Source: Patiria miniata (taxonomy: Eukaryota > Echinodermata > Asteroidea > Valvatida > Asterinidae). From it: a DNA stretch of 64,000 nt. Position numbers and translations under genes: made by a program. The stretch is from assembly GCF_015706575.1 (NCBI RefSeq), contig NW_024037048.1:16881512-16945511 (forward strand), read 5' to 3'. The notes under the pieces were generated by a model. It did not search any database. It was not told where the DNA came from and saw only the letters and a program-made list of their open reading frames with translations. Positions 20,582-32,316 of the stretch are shown one piece after another; position 1 is the first letter of the stretch; every line of letters starts with the position of its first letter.

Positions 20582-22668
20582 CGACTATTTTTTTAGATGT
20601 GATCATTGAGGAGACTAACCATCATGGCCAGGAGGATATTTTTTAGAAGGGCTAAATGAGGAGATTAACCATCATGGCTACGAGGATATTTTTTTAAAGG
20701 GATAATTGAGGAGGCTAATAATCACGGCTGGGAGGATATTTGTAGAAGGGATTATTGAAATGGAAACCATCATGGATTGGATGCTATGTTTTAGAAGGAA
20801 GGGATAATTAAGGAGACTTATCATCACGGCTAGGAAGATATTTTTAAAGGGATAATGGAGGAGACTAACTATCACTGCTTGGAGGATATTTTTGAAGGGA
20901 TAATGGAGGAGACTAACTATCATTGCTTGGAGGATATTTTTTTCAGAAGGGATAATTAAGGAGACTATTCATCACGGTTAGGAGGATATTTTATAGAGGG
21001 ATTATTGAATGAAAACCATCATGGCTCGGAGGATATTTTTTGAAGGGATAATTGAGGAGACTAATCATCACGGCTTGGAGGATATGTTTTAGAAGATATT
21101 ATTGAACACACTATCCATCACGGCTTGGAAGATATTTTTTGAGAAGGGATAATTGAGGAGACTACTCATCATGGCTAGGAGCATATTTTTATTTAGAAGG
21201 GCTTATTGAAATAAAAACCATCACGGCTTGGAGGATATTTTTCAGACGAGATTATTGAACGACAAACCATCACGGCTTGGAAGTTAATTTTTAGATGTGA
21301 TAATTGAGGAGACTTACCATAATTGCTTGGAGGATAATTTCTAAAAGGGGTAATTGCGGAGACTCACACTCATGACAAGGAGGTATCTTTTTAGAAGGGA
21401 TTATTGAACATTATTATTATTGATTATATGAACAGACAAACCATCATGGCTTGGACGTTATCTTTGACATGGGATAATTGAGGAGACTAATCATCACGGC
21501 AAGGAGGTTTTTTAAAGGAATAATTGAAGACACTAATCATCATGACTTGGAGGATATTTTTAAGGGGATAATTGAGAATACTAACCATCATGGCTAGGAG
21601 GATATTTTTAGAAGGGATTATTGAATGAAAACCAACATGGCTTGGAGGATTTTTTTAAAGGGATAATTAAGGAGACTAACCATCATGGCCAGGAGGATAT
21701 TGTTTTAGAAGGGATAATTGAGGAGACAAACCATCATGGCTAGGAGGATTTTTTTAGAGGGGATTATTAAAATAAAAACCATCATGGCTTGGAGGATATG
21801 TTTTAGAAGAGATAATTGAGGAAACTAATCATCTGGACTTGGAGGATATTTTTTAGATGTGATCATTGAGGAGATTAACCATCATTGCTAGGAGGATATT
21901 TTTTTGAAAAGGGATAATTGAGGAGGCTAATCACCACGGCTAGGAGGTTTTTTTTACAGGGATAATTGAGGTGACTTATCACGGTTAAGAGGATATTTTT
22001 TAGAAGGGATTATTGAAATGAAAACCATAATGGCTAGAAAGATATTTTTAGAAGGGATAATTGAGGAGACTATCATCCTGGCAAGGAGGATATGTTTTAG
22101 ATGTGATCATTATTTAGGAGACTAACCATCATGGATAGGAGGATCTTTTCTAAAGGGATAATTATTGTGGAGACTAATCATCACTGCAAGGAGGATTTTT
22201 TTTGAAGAGATTATTGAAATGAAAACCATCATGGCTTGGATGATATATTTTAGAAGGGATAATTGAGGAGACTAATCACCCCGGCTAGGAGGATATTTTA
22301 GAAGGGAAAATTGAGGAGACTAACCATCATGGCTAGGAGGATTTTTTTAGAAGAAATTATTGAACGCACAAACCATCACGGCTTGGAAGCTATTTTTTTT
22401 TTAGAGTTGATAATAATTTAGGATAGTAATCATCATGGCTTGGAGGAATTCTTTTTAGACGAGATTATTGAACAGACAAAGCATCACGGCTTGGAAGATA
22501 TTTTTTAGATGAGATCATTGAGGAGACTAACCATCATGGCTAGGAGGATATTTTTAGAAGGGATAATTGAGGAGACTATGGCTTGGAGGATATTGTTTTA
22601 GAAGGGATAATTGAGAAGACTAACCATCATGGCCAGGATGATATTTTTCGTAGAGGTAATTGAATGAC
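20582..22668 (+). repeat. Satellite array, about 51-55 bp unit, about 38 copies
   Basis: The consensus unit is GGATAATTGAGGAGACTAAC CATCATGGCTAGGAGGATAT followed by a T run and AGAAG. Units vary by substitutions, T-run length and occasional TTATTGAAATGAAAACC variants. The array begins exactly where homology with copy B (60845) breaks and ends where it resumes (62480). It therefore replaced about 1.6 kb, or the latter is an insertion in copy B. The same family occurs inverted at 48990-49497. Confidence 0.9.
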
Positions 22669-22787
22669 GTTTTCTGGTTTCTAATTTGGACCAAAAAGAT
22701 TCAATGCATAGAAAAAAGGAACAGTCTCCTACCAAATCACCGCTCTATTCTGATGCTTGAATGAAGAAAATGTCAACAGACACTCAC

Positions 22788-22848
22788 CTAAGCACAGTTC
22801 TTGAATTCTCTCGCAGAAGCACTCTTCAACACTTAAGCGGATTGCTGG
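22788..22848 (-). other. C1q leader mini-exon A (copy A)
   Basis: Minus-strand acceptor TTTTTTCAG and donor CTTAG|GTGAGTG bracket 61 bp that could read SVEECFCERIQELCL. It is related to mini-exon B and almost identical to 62613-62673. It lies between the first exon at 24386 and mini-exon B, consistent with a 5' leader chain of first exon, A, B, C, coding exon. Confidence 0.5.
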
Positions 22849-23938
22849 CTGAAAAAATACCAACAACAATATGAGTCATTAAAAATCCTCTAGGAGATAA
22901 CTTGGAGTTTGGTGGGGAGGCATGGCTGAATTCCACAAGTACAATACGGCCAAAAAATGTCTGTTCAGTAAAAATGTAATTTGGGTTGACTATTTATCTC
23001 AAATGCGTTCTCCAAAAAATCAAATCTATCCATGAATTCTACAAAATGCATCCAGCTTTTGAACTTGTATAAAACTGTGTGCATCATCATGATCCAGTGC
23101 GTTTGTATTTGCGCCCTCTAGTCTATTCTGACCAGTGACACTTTTATCCTGCAATGCTTAAAAGTAACTTGATGAAACCGGAATGGCGCACTGTGAACTA
23201 TAGCAAAATGCCAGTTGAACAACAAAGTTCAAAGGCACTGAGAATATCCACAAATAATAACACAAATAAGACCGGCATTTTGAGATGTCCGGATACCTGT
23301 ATACGTTCTTCCGTGACCAACTTCCGCATAACTTTTCATTCTGATTGAGTTTGAGTGATATCCGGAAATAATGTGAGTACATTGCACTAGGATTTCATGT
23401 TTGAAAATTTAAACGATAAAGTCAATAGGAAAAAGGGAGGCAAAAAGTAAGAGTGTGCTTGATCGTGCCAAAAATATTGGCCAGGTTATAAAGAGTCCAG
23501 GTTTTGCGAGCCTTTGTTTTTGAAACCGAAAATGTGCAACACCGATTTGCAGTTCCTCTGAAATATTATTTTGAATGATCAATACATCTTTCTGTTCTGA
23601 ATCACAGCAGGAAACTTGATGTTTTATACTTGCGAAAAACTGCGGTCAGAAAACAGTCCAACCTAACAGTCGACACTAAATAAAAAAAGTCCATAAATGT
23701 GACTTCGTAGTGTATTATCCATATGATATCGACAAGAATCCAAATGATTTTTTGTTCAAGAAGTAAAGAAACCAGTAAGTATTTGGACAATTTGTTTTTG
23801 AGAGTGCACAATGGAAGTAGTAGCGGAAATATTGCCAGACAGGAATTCCTCATTTTTATTGCCTTGAAATTTGACCTCACAAAACCGTGGTCTGCATCCG
23901 CACCAACTGTTTACATTAAGAGCTGAAATAAAATAGCT
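22849..23938. repeat. Leader intron with truncated intronic module (copy A)
   Basis: Positions 23040-23400 are a diverged third unit of the 17041/18380 module, containing GCGCCCTCTAG, GTTCTTCCGTGACCAACTTC and a following AATGTGAGTACATTGCACTA. The remainder is AT-rich and unassigned. Confidence 0.5.
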
Positions 23939-24056
23939 CGATAATTTACAAAAGTATTTAAAATTAACTCTTTCAGACGGGCTTTGATTAGTGCATGTTA
24001 TGCACAAACAAAGCCCGTCTGAACAAGTTAATTTCAAACACATTTGTAAATTATCG
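23939..24056. repeat. 118-bp inverted repeat
   Basis: CGATAATTTAC ... TTTCAGACGGGCTTTG pairs with CAAAGCCCGTCTGAA ... GTAAATTATCG. The inner 15 bp of each arm (CAGACGGGCTTTG) are perfect and the loop is about 24 bases. It is a MITE core or a hairpin of unknown role. Confidence 0.55.
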
Positions 24057-24385
24057 CGATACTTCAACTCCAAAGTGGTCGTTGGGAAAAGGCACAACTT
24101 CTGGATCGGAATTAGCGCGCTGGCTTTGCTGCTAGCAAACGTGTAACAGAGTCATAGTAAAAAGAAATTGAACATTTGTTCATAAAAAAAAATTCAGTCC
24201 TCAAGCTACCACATTTCACAAACACACAAAGACGAGGAAATATCAAGCCTACTACCGAGCTCGTTGTTTGAAAAATAATTGAATCAGCAACTTTCAACAA
24301 AATCTGAATCCCGCATTGATTCCAACACGTTGTGCAAAAGTCAACAAATGTCTTCGGAAGAAAAATGATTGTTTCAAACACTCAC

Positions 24386-24480
24386 CGAGCAAAATCTTGT
24401 TCTTGCAGTCAGTTCTCTCTCTGGTTGTCGTCCGAAGGTGACCTGTGGTTGATGTGAAGGGTGGACGGCCCCACATGTCT
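24386..24480 (-). other. C1q first (5' UTR) exon (copy A)
   Basis: On the minus strand the sequence GGTTGTCGTCC... GAACTGACTGCAAGAACAAG ATTTTGCTCG ends at the donor GTGAGTG. It matches the exon at 254-340. An ATTTAAGACA motif at about 24478-24488 on the minus strand is a weak TATA-like candidate about 30 bases upstream of the likely start. The exact cap site cannot be set from sequence. Confidence 0.5.
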
Positions 24481-24860
24481 TAAATAGTGCCATCGATTTC
24501 CTGAGCAGTGACTAAAAACTCGGACCTGGATTGTGATTGCATGGCTCCTGTGCGCTGTAAATCACACATCACCGACTCGCTTCATATTAATGATACGCTG
24601 AGGCTATAAAGTCACCATAAAAAAACTTGTCACCGACATTCAAATGGCCGCTTCTTATTGGTGGATATTGTATGAACGTCGGTGACACATCCAAACATGG
24701 AATTTATGATTGACACACACAACCTGTCAGTCACAGACCACTCACTTGTGGTCACCGACTTGTCGTCACCGACTTGTCACCGACAAACTGTGATTGGTGG
24801 ATAGACAAGTGACGTACACACTTGGCCGTGATTCATTCAATGTACAGTTGGCGCTTCAGT
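24481..24860 (-). promoter_or_regulatory. C1q promoter with six TCACCGAC elements (copy A)
   Basis: Exact TCACCGAC cores lie at 24569-24576, 24630-24637, 24752-24759, 24766-24773 and 24777-24784, with the inverted form GTCGGTGA at 24678-24685. The last three are spaced 14 and 11 bp apart. A CCAAT-type ATTGG lies between. The arrangement is shared with 400-690. The density within 216 bp is far above chance for an octamer, and conservation between copies argues for function. The factor is not known. Confidence 0.55.
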
Positions 24861-25200
24861 CTATTAAATTGTGTGGATATATTCGGGATTATATGAGGAA
24901 TTAAATCGTACTCAAGCCAGCGGAGAAACTTGGGTTTAACTTGGGGTAGGGCACCTGGAGTGCGTTATTTTTTTCAAAGGCTGCAAATGCAAAATAAAAG
25001 TATTATTACAACAGTAAATGTAATTCAGGTTTTCAAAATGGGGCGGGGGTGGGGGCGGCTTCCACTGAGAGTGGGGAATACATGTGCCTCCGTTTTGGTG
25101 CTTTATCAGCGACTTTGTGGGTCCTTTGCAAAGAAGATCCAGGCCCCACAATGCAGAAAAATCAGCATTCTGGCGGTTCACGATCGCCTGTGTAACCGCG
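24861..25200. other. Intergenic stretch, no gene recognised
   Basis: Non-duplicated spacer. G-rich run GGGGCGGGGGTGGGGGCGG at 25038-25056. No splice-bounded frame or homologous block elsewhere in the window. Confidence 0.4.
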
Positions 25201-26935
25201 GCGACTTCCCATTCAATTCAATACAAATCAACCGTCATCCGCAATAGCCCTCAGCGAACGCGGTTTTAGTTGATTTTGTGGCCTGCGTGGTTGCGTCCCC
25301 TTACATTAAAAAACTGCACGGTGGCCTCGGCGTAAACCGCACCAAATATCAGTTCATAGGTGGGCATCAATAAAGCCAATTCACTGAGAAATTCGGAAAC
25401 TTGTAAAATGGAAGTATTTGTGAACTCTTGCTGCACAAATAGACAAATACCATACAGAAACAATGAATTGGAACAAATTGTTAGCTGATCCTACGCTAGC
25501 CTTTCGCCCAGGCCATCGTGGCTTAGAGCGGCGGAGTTGCGAAGACCCGAAGCGACTTGAGCAAAGATTAAGTCAGCATGCACGAGTGGCAACGCCACGA
25601 GGCCTTTTGCAACTTGATTTTGTTGAATTATTCATAGTTTTTATGCTAATAAGAAGCGTGCTGAAGGTTAACCAATCACAACGCGGATTTTGCCTAGTCG
25701 CTTCCATTTTTAAAGAAGGGTGAGTTAGGAAAACGTAAGAGCAAATTACTGTAAGTTCAGATGAAAAATAAGTTCATACCCTCAAATAATTTCTTGAAAT
25801 ACCTTTATAAGTAAAGTTAAAATAAAATAATGCAAGAACAATTACGCTGTCATGATCTCGTGGAAAACTAGATTCGTATTTTTTGTTTTTAAATTTTGTG
25901 CAAGCATACGGGCGCGTCGACGCGCGCGTCCGGGTAGTAGCCACGCACGCACGAAAAGGCTGGTGATTGGTTGGAATTTTGCTACCCTTTTGGGGTAGCA
26001 AAAATCGAGATTATAAAGAAAAACATAAGAATTTCTTGACAAGTTGCAAAAGGCCCTCGTGGCTTTGCCACTCGCATGTGCGGTCTTCATCTCCAGTCGC
26101 TTCGCGTTTTCGCTGCTTTGAATGCGGGCAAGTTAAGCACGATGGCCTTGGTGAAAGGCTAATCCTACGCATACAAAACACACAGAGCGTGAACCTTGCA
26201 AGTGAAGTTTTTCGTGCATGGTTCACGCTGCATTGCTTTGAATAAATTGGCCGTCCAGAAACATCGGCATTGTGGCCGTTTCACCCGCTTCACACCGCGC
26301 CGTTTTCACGTTCCCATTGAATAACGCACGGTGAGCGGTCTACACATTGCACCGCATCAACCCCTCAGTGAACGCGGTTTGAGGGGATTTTGTGGCCCGT
26401 GCGGTGCTATATCCCTCACATTTAGAAAACAGCATTGAACTCTCCACATTTCAGGCCATATATGTGTTTCTGTAAACGCTGCGCCGACGTTGGGCCAGCT
26501 TTGGGCCAGCATCAAAACGGAATCGCTGAGACATTCGGAAACTCGTAAATTCAATCATTTGTTAAAATACATCAGACATGCAACAAATATTGACTGGTAG
26601 AAACAGCGAATCAGAACAAATTTAGCTGTCCTGGATGCGTGCACAAAGCATACACGAAGCGCACACGGCGTGAACCTGGTAAATGGACATTTTTGTGCAT
26701 GGTGCACGCTGCATCATTATGCATAATTTGACTTCCAGAATGATTCAATATTTCAGCGGTCTATTAATCGTGTGAGCACCGCGCTGTGTTTTCAGTGTGT
26801 GTCCCGTTGAAACTGAACTGTCGACGGCTCCACAAGTACCGCCACATCACGCCCAGTGAACGCGGTTTCGCGGGATTTTGTGGCCCGTGCGGTGTTGCCT
26901 CTTACATTATGAATACTGCACGGTCGCCACATATG
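25200..26935. repeat. Diverged direct and inverted repeats in the spacer
   Basis: The segment CAGTGAACGCGGTTT ... GGATTTTGTGGCCCGTGCGG occurs three times (about 25249, 26362 and 26852) with extended similarity around each. The 26160-26560 and 26640-26930 units form a degenerate tandem of about 480 bp. GAGTGGCAACGCCACGAGGC at about 25582 recurs inverted near 26055, so the left part also folds. GC-rich words (GCGTGAAC, TGGTTCACGCTGC) recur. There is no open frame; probably an old transposon cluster. Confidence 0.55.
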
Positions 26936-27870
26936 AGGTTATATTAATATAAGGGATCGGGAATAAATGTGAGCTTCGGAGGTTTTTATCACTCTGTTTA
27001 AGACCACTTAGAGTCTGGGTGCTGATAAATACCGACGGAGCACATATTTACTTCCCATTCATAAATACCTTTTCGGTAAGAAAAAATCATATAATTCGTT
27101 CAAAACATCCCGATTTTGTTCAACAAATTCACTTTATGCTTTTTGAAACATCCCTCTAACAAAATAATGGAGTGTTCAGCTGGCGAGTAAGATGTAAACA
27201 ACCCTTTTATGGAGATTGACGCGCGCGTAGCATGTTCTGCGCGATTTCGCGCAGAACGCACCTGGCGCGTTGCGTCTTGAATTTAGAGCTACTAGTGCAG
27301 TGCCCGTCTAAAATGTTCATGTTCGGGAAACGCAAATTGCTTTGCCGCTGGTATAGGTTGCATACTTGCAGAGTTTTTGAGAACTGCTCGTGCAAACAAC
27401 GCACGCGGTTCAATTGTGTTGCTTTCACAGGTTGAACGCACACTTGCGTCAAAGTTTGTTCCAAGTTTGAAGTTCGACCACCTACAATGGTCGCTCAGTC
27501 GACTGCAAAAATAATTTGCCCGTGTACATGAAATCAGGGTATGCAGTGCTATTCACCCATACTGGACAATGTATCGCCCTACAATGCACGTGCGCGTCCT
27601 TTTTGCATTGTTTGCGTCATATTGAGCACGCGCGCATGACGTAAACATTGAAAAGAACGGCAGTGCGTGGTGTAATGTTCTAAGCTGCCACGTTTGCCTC
27701 CTATAATACTGCTTTTTTGCAGCTTTTTCGAGAACCGCTCATCCAAACAACTTCAAACTTTGCACTGCACATTCTGTTGTCCCGAAAAATATACCCGCCG
27801 ATTTTCAACTTCATACGGTGCCCGGTTCTGGAGATAATCGACGGACAGACAGACAGACAGAGATTCCTGG
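26936..27870. other. Spacer without a gene
   Basis: A short hairpin TTCTGCGCGATTTCGCGCAGAA lies at about 27235-27256, and a (GACA)n/(CAGA)n tract at 27843-27862. Open frames here are short, unconserved and without splice context. Confidence 0.4.
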
Positions 27871-27884
27871 AATTATAGTATAGA
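27600..27884 (-). mobile_element. Helitron-like 5' terminus (minus strand)
   Basis: On the minus strand the sequence reads A|TCTATACTATAATTCCAGG, then the CTGTCTGTCTGTC tract. A TC start directly after A, and the TCTATACTATAATT word, are typical of Helitron 5' ends. The 3' end (CTRR with hairpin) was not located, so the left limit is arbitrary. Confidence 0.4.
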
Positions 27885-28169
27885 TAAAATTCTGACTCCC
27901 TGGTAGTGTTGCGCATGCCTACGTGAGGATTGTGAACGTTGAACCAATGAAACGATAAGAGGCACTGGATTTTTAGGAGTCCACATTTTATTGTGACACT
28001 GGAAAAGTGTTGAAGACCAGCTAGCCATGTCTTTATCATCCGTTTAAGACCGGCCACGTGACGGGCTCTCGACCAATAGGAATAGCTAAACTGTCTGAGG
28101 TATTTATGAATGAAGGATAACCAACGCCAAATCCTTCAGAATAATCAGACAGTCCTGCCACAAAATGCA

Positions 28170-28560
28170 TTCGTTCTCAATCCTCCAGAATCCTCATGTG
28201 CTTCAATCACCATTCATCCTCAATCCTCCAGAATCCTCATTTGATTCAATCACCATTCATCCTCATCCTCCAGAATCCTCATTTGATTCAATCACCATTC
28301 ATCCTCAATCCTCCAGAATCCTCATTTGATTCAATCACCATTCATCCTCATCCTCCAGAATCCTCATTTGATTCAATCACCATTCATCCTCAATCCTCCA
28401 GAATCCTCATTTGATTCAATCACCATTCATCCTCAATCCTCCAGAATCCTCATTTGATTCAACCACCATTCATCCTCAATCCTCCAGAATCCTCATTTGA
28501 TTCAATCACCCACCATTCATCCTCAATCCTCTAGAATCCTCCAAAACCGCCAGGAGGATT
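28170..28560 (+). repeat. 43-bp minisatellite, about nine units
   Basis: The unit is approximately CAATCACCATTCATCCTCAA TCCTCCAGAATCCTCATTTG ATT, with a variant lacking AA. The array is followed by AGGAGGATTTTGGAGGAGCG and then GTTAGGGTTAA. This is the same terminal sequence as the TTAA-flanked MITE at 5587-5988. The array therefore looks like an expanded internal repeat of a relative of that MITE whose left end is not recognisable. Confidence 0.85.
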
Positions 28561-29087
28561 TTGGAGGAGCGAGGTGGGTTAGGGTTAAAAAATACTCCGG
28601 AAAGATTCCATACCTGGAGTTCTGGACATTTAATGAAATATCCTTGGTGTTTTTTCAGACAGTAGGATGCTGGCAGTGCCAGTAAGCATGTAGGATGGAA
28701 CGCCGTATTATCACGTTTCTTGTTTGTAATATTGCATAACTCTTCCTTTTCAAATGCCTGTGAAAATAGACATGCTCGGAGAATGTGCGAATGGAGGTGG
28801 ACTCCCTATTATCGCGGTATGTGGGAATTGTGGTCTTTACATTATATAATCTCAAATTTTTTTCATAGTTAATGTTCTACCAAAACATCCCCTGAATAAA
28901 GTCTGATATTTTCCCTGTAACGTTCAAGTTGATTAAACTTTGAAAGACTATATCCCTGCAGCAGTGCAGGATGATTTCTTAAAACCCTGCCCTTCCCCGC
29001 AAGGAGAAGAAAATTACTGTGACAAGTCTACTGATTGGTGATTGGGGGCGCCATTGAGTTTACACGGTGTGCTGTTTTATATTTTTA
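28561..29087. other. Spacer without a gene
   Basis: No homologous copy elsewhere in the window, no frame with splice support, no recognised RNA. Confidence 0.4.
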
Positions 29088-29123
29088 CTAGCGGGATGCC
29101 GCGCTTCGCGCGGCACCCGCTAG
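29088..29123 (-). mobile_element. Helitron-like 3' terminal hairpin
   Basis: CTAGCGGG(A/T)GCCGCGC ... GCGCGGCACCCGCTAG is a near-perfect 15-bp stem. On the minus strand it ends ...CCCGCTAG followed by T, matching the hairpin plus CTRR|T rule for Helitron 3' ends. The corresponding 5' end on the minus strand (higher coordinates) was not found. Confidence 0.4.
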
Positions 29124-32100
29124 ATGGGTAGAGTTGACTGTTTCGTAATAATTACTGTATGCAATGAAATTTCGATAATTTAAACTCTAATAACTCCAAG
29201 CAACTGTTAAGTCAAATAAAGAATCATACCCTCTGCTGCACGCGAGGCGCGAGCCTATTTGGACTCGCCATCAGTCTCGCCTAATTTGTATTTGCGTTCA
29301 ACGTGCGCGTACATAACGTTTCCTGCGGAGATTGTGCGAGGGTCCAGGACATATTGTCAATATAGGGGAAGGGGCTAGCTAGGGTGAAGGGTGCTAGTCG
29401 GAACGCCCAATTTCCGTAAAACCCGTCGACCATGTCACCAATATTTCCGGGGATGGGGAGAAACATTTCCAAAGATGGGGAGAAATGGTTTTTGTCATAG
29501 AGGGGAGATGGTGATATTGAAATCGCTGATATTGTGGAGGTTTATGTTTGTGCTGGGATTCATACCGTTTAAATGTTTTAAATTGCGCGCCGATTAGGAA
29601 GGTCTTGCTGTCAACAGTTGAATGAAATTAAGTATTCATTGCCGACCGATTGTCTCATGCGGTGTCTCATTATATAAAGCTCATAAATAATGTTGTGCTG
29701 GAATATTGTCCAGTCAATTTGAACATTGAATTTTCAAGGTGCCAAACCATTAAGGACGTATACACCAACTGTACAATTAGGTAATTTAGATGAAACGCGG
29801 TTTGATCTTGGCCTATACAACGTCGTATCCATCGTTCTCACTACAGAGGAGAGGAGGGGGCAGCCAGTGGGGGTGGGTTTGGATATTGTGTGTGCGTCGC
29901 CAGGATTTTTTCTAGAGGGGGGCAAAACATATTTTTGCCCACAAAATGCCTGTTTTTCTCAACACATTCTCGATTTATCGGTTTTAGAGGGGGGCAGGGA
30001 CATTTTGCTCCCCCCAACCCATTAAATTTACACCACTATGACTTCGCGCCTCTTTTTTTTTTTTTTGCTTTTCCGCCCATGCTTATTTATGTTACACCTG
30101 TGAATGGTCACTTATATTTCCGGGGAAGTGGGCAACAATTTATATTTGTTATGGTGAAGGGGGTGTTTCTTATGTATTAAGTAGAAGTTAATGTCATTAT
30201 AGCAGTTGGTGTTTTTATTATGGTGATGGGGTTGTACAGCAAAGTATCGTAACACGTTTATTTGCAGAAGAGAGTAAAACTAAAAGAAAGGACATATTGG
30301 AGCACTTCATAATTATGTCAAGCACCACATGTTAAATGTATTTATTACAAAACTGTGAAAATGAAATCAGGTATACACGAATTATATTAGTAATAATGTA
30401 TTTGCATTCATTACTGTACAGGGTAGTACTTTGACAAAACTCAGGGGATATAATTGTAGTCAGTTTTCGGAGCAATTTTCGCAAGGGACGTCGGTCCAGG
30501 CTTGTATACCATAGGCACAGACATTCCATGAAAGGCCTTCAAGCAAGACGGCCAAAGGTTATTGTGCGATTGCAGTTTTTTGTGTGTTAAAAGCTGTAAT
30601 CATAAATAATGACAGTGGCATTGTAAGTTACAGGACAACATTTATTTAATGAGAGTTGGTGAAAACTCATGAGAAATGGAGGGGTATGCGAGTATGAATA
30701 TTTTGTTGTGAAATTTTAAGAGTGATTATGTAATTTGGTAATCAAAGACATTGTTTTGTTATCAAATAAGTTTGCCAGGATCGACACAGTCTGCTTGGCC
30801 AGTAATTATCGGGTAATCATTCCATCATTATTCTTGGGTACAACTAAGCCAAGGATATAATTTTTTAAAAGGATGGACATAGAACAGCAGAAAAGAATGA
30901 TTTTTTTTTCACTATTTCATGACTTCTAAAAATAAAATTATGGCTAGAAGAAAAGTGGTTTTTGAATGGATAAAGAGAAAAAGCAGGAATCTTGCAGTTG
31001 AACTGGAAAGAATAGGTGTGTCACGTCTTCGTCTTGAGTTGGGATTCTTGCTTTGGGAACTGGTTGAAGCATGCACTGGAGCATGCTTGGAGCATGGTTG
31101 GAGCTGGTCATGTGATGTGGGTGTCATCGGGAGTCCTGTGTAAAGGAGTTAGAAAGAAAAGAATAACGACTAAGGTGAAGAAAACTTGTAAAAAAATACA
31201 TCGGCTAACAATAGCTACAAATAAATTAGACAGGTGTTGCAATACCCATGGAGGAAGGAATAGACCCCATTTATGCGGAATGCACTACTGAAGTACTAAC
31301 CAAACATGCCAAACGACGAAACATGTCTTATATGTTGTATTTTTGTATTTTTGTTCGGGTACATGTTCCAAGTGAGGCCTGTATTTACGGAGGTCATGCA
31401 GTAAATTGGCCACATTAAGCCTAGCTAAGTAAACCCACGGCCAAACTCTCGATGTCCGAGGCCTCCCCCCGGCCCGTACAACCCTCCCCGTACTACCACC
31501 AGACTACGCCATCATTGGACACTCACAAACTCACACTTTTCACAAACAACAATGCTTCTCATTGCCAGCGGCGTTCGAAAGAATACCACTTTTCACAAAC
31601 AACAATACATATCACAAATGAGACTTACCGTTCAAAGAGAAAACTGGAGCAAGGAACAGATACATCGCTGTGCTGAAGAAATATGGGGCAAGTTGCATGC
31701 GCTGCATGCTCATAACGAACGTATACGTGGCACGAAAATTATCCGGCCCATACGCTGCATGCTCATAACGAACGTAGGGCCTACATGTACATGTACATGT
31801 ATACGACGTGGCACGTCAATTATCCGGCCCATACGGTACGCAAGATGGCCGGCGCGGCCCAATGGGGAAGGGAATTATGGGAAATAGAGCATTGAAATAG
31901 AGTGGAAATAGCCGGGCCCCGTTCCGCATCCCCCGCAGCCAACGGGCGCGATGGGGACGGGAGACCGGTCTGGAAAATGGCAGCGCCCCCCGATCATTTT
32001 CGTGATTGTAGTATAGATGCGCTGTCCTTATTTTGATCCCACGACTCCACGATCGATTTTCGGAGGTAGGTCGACTGCGGCAATCGATTTTCGGAGGTAG

Positions 32101-32316
32101 GTCGACTGCGGCTCCACGCCTCCACGCAGCCGTACGGAGGCGAGGATGTAGAGTAAAGTGGCCCTGCATTCTATAGTTGTACCCCTGAATCTTTTGGGAA
32201 CCAGACTAAAAATAAATAGGGCCTAAGATGCTTATTTTTCATCAGCCAATCAGCATCGAGCTTTCATCGCAGCGAGCTTTCACGTTTGCCTTCTTGGTTT
32301 TTGAGTCTGTTTTCTG
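29124..32316. other. Spacer without a recognised gene
   Basis: Contains a T run at 30052-30066, an isolated tip of foldback element 1 at 31375-31430 (CCTGTATTTACGGAGGT, then AGTAAATTGGCCACATTAAG), duplicated CATAACGAACGTA words at 31710-31775, and a tandem pair of TCGATTTTCGGAGGTAGGTC at 32050-32105. The open frames at 30919-31143 and 31552-31887 have no recognised domain. Confidence 0.45.

Noticed and set aside
28196-28414. Proline/serine/isoleucine-rich repeat protein
   Set aside because: Translation of the 43-bp minisatellite; no start context or splice sites.
30919-31291. Overlapping frames with WIKRKSRNLAVELERIG
   Set aside because: No recognised family, no exon boundaries.
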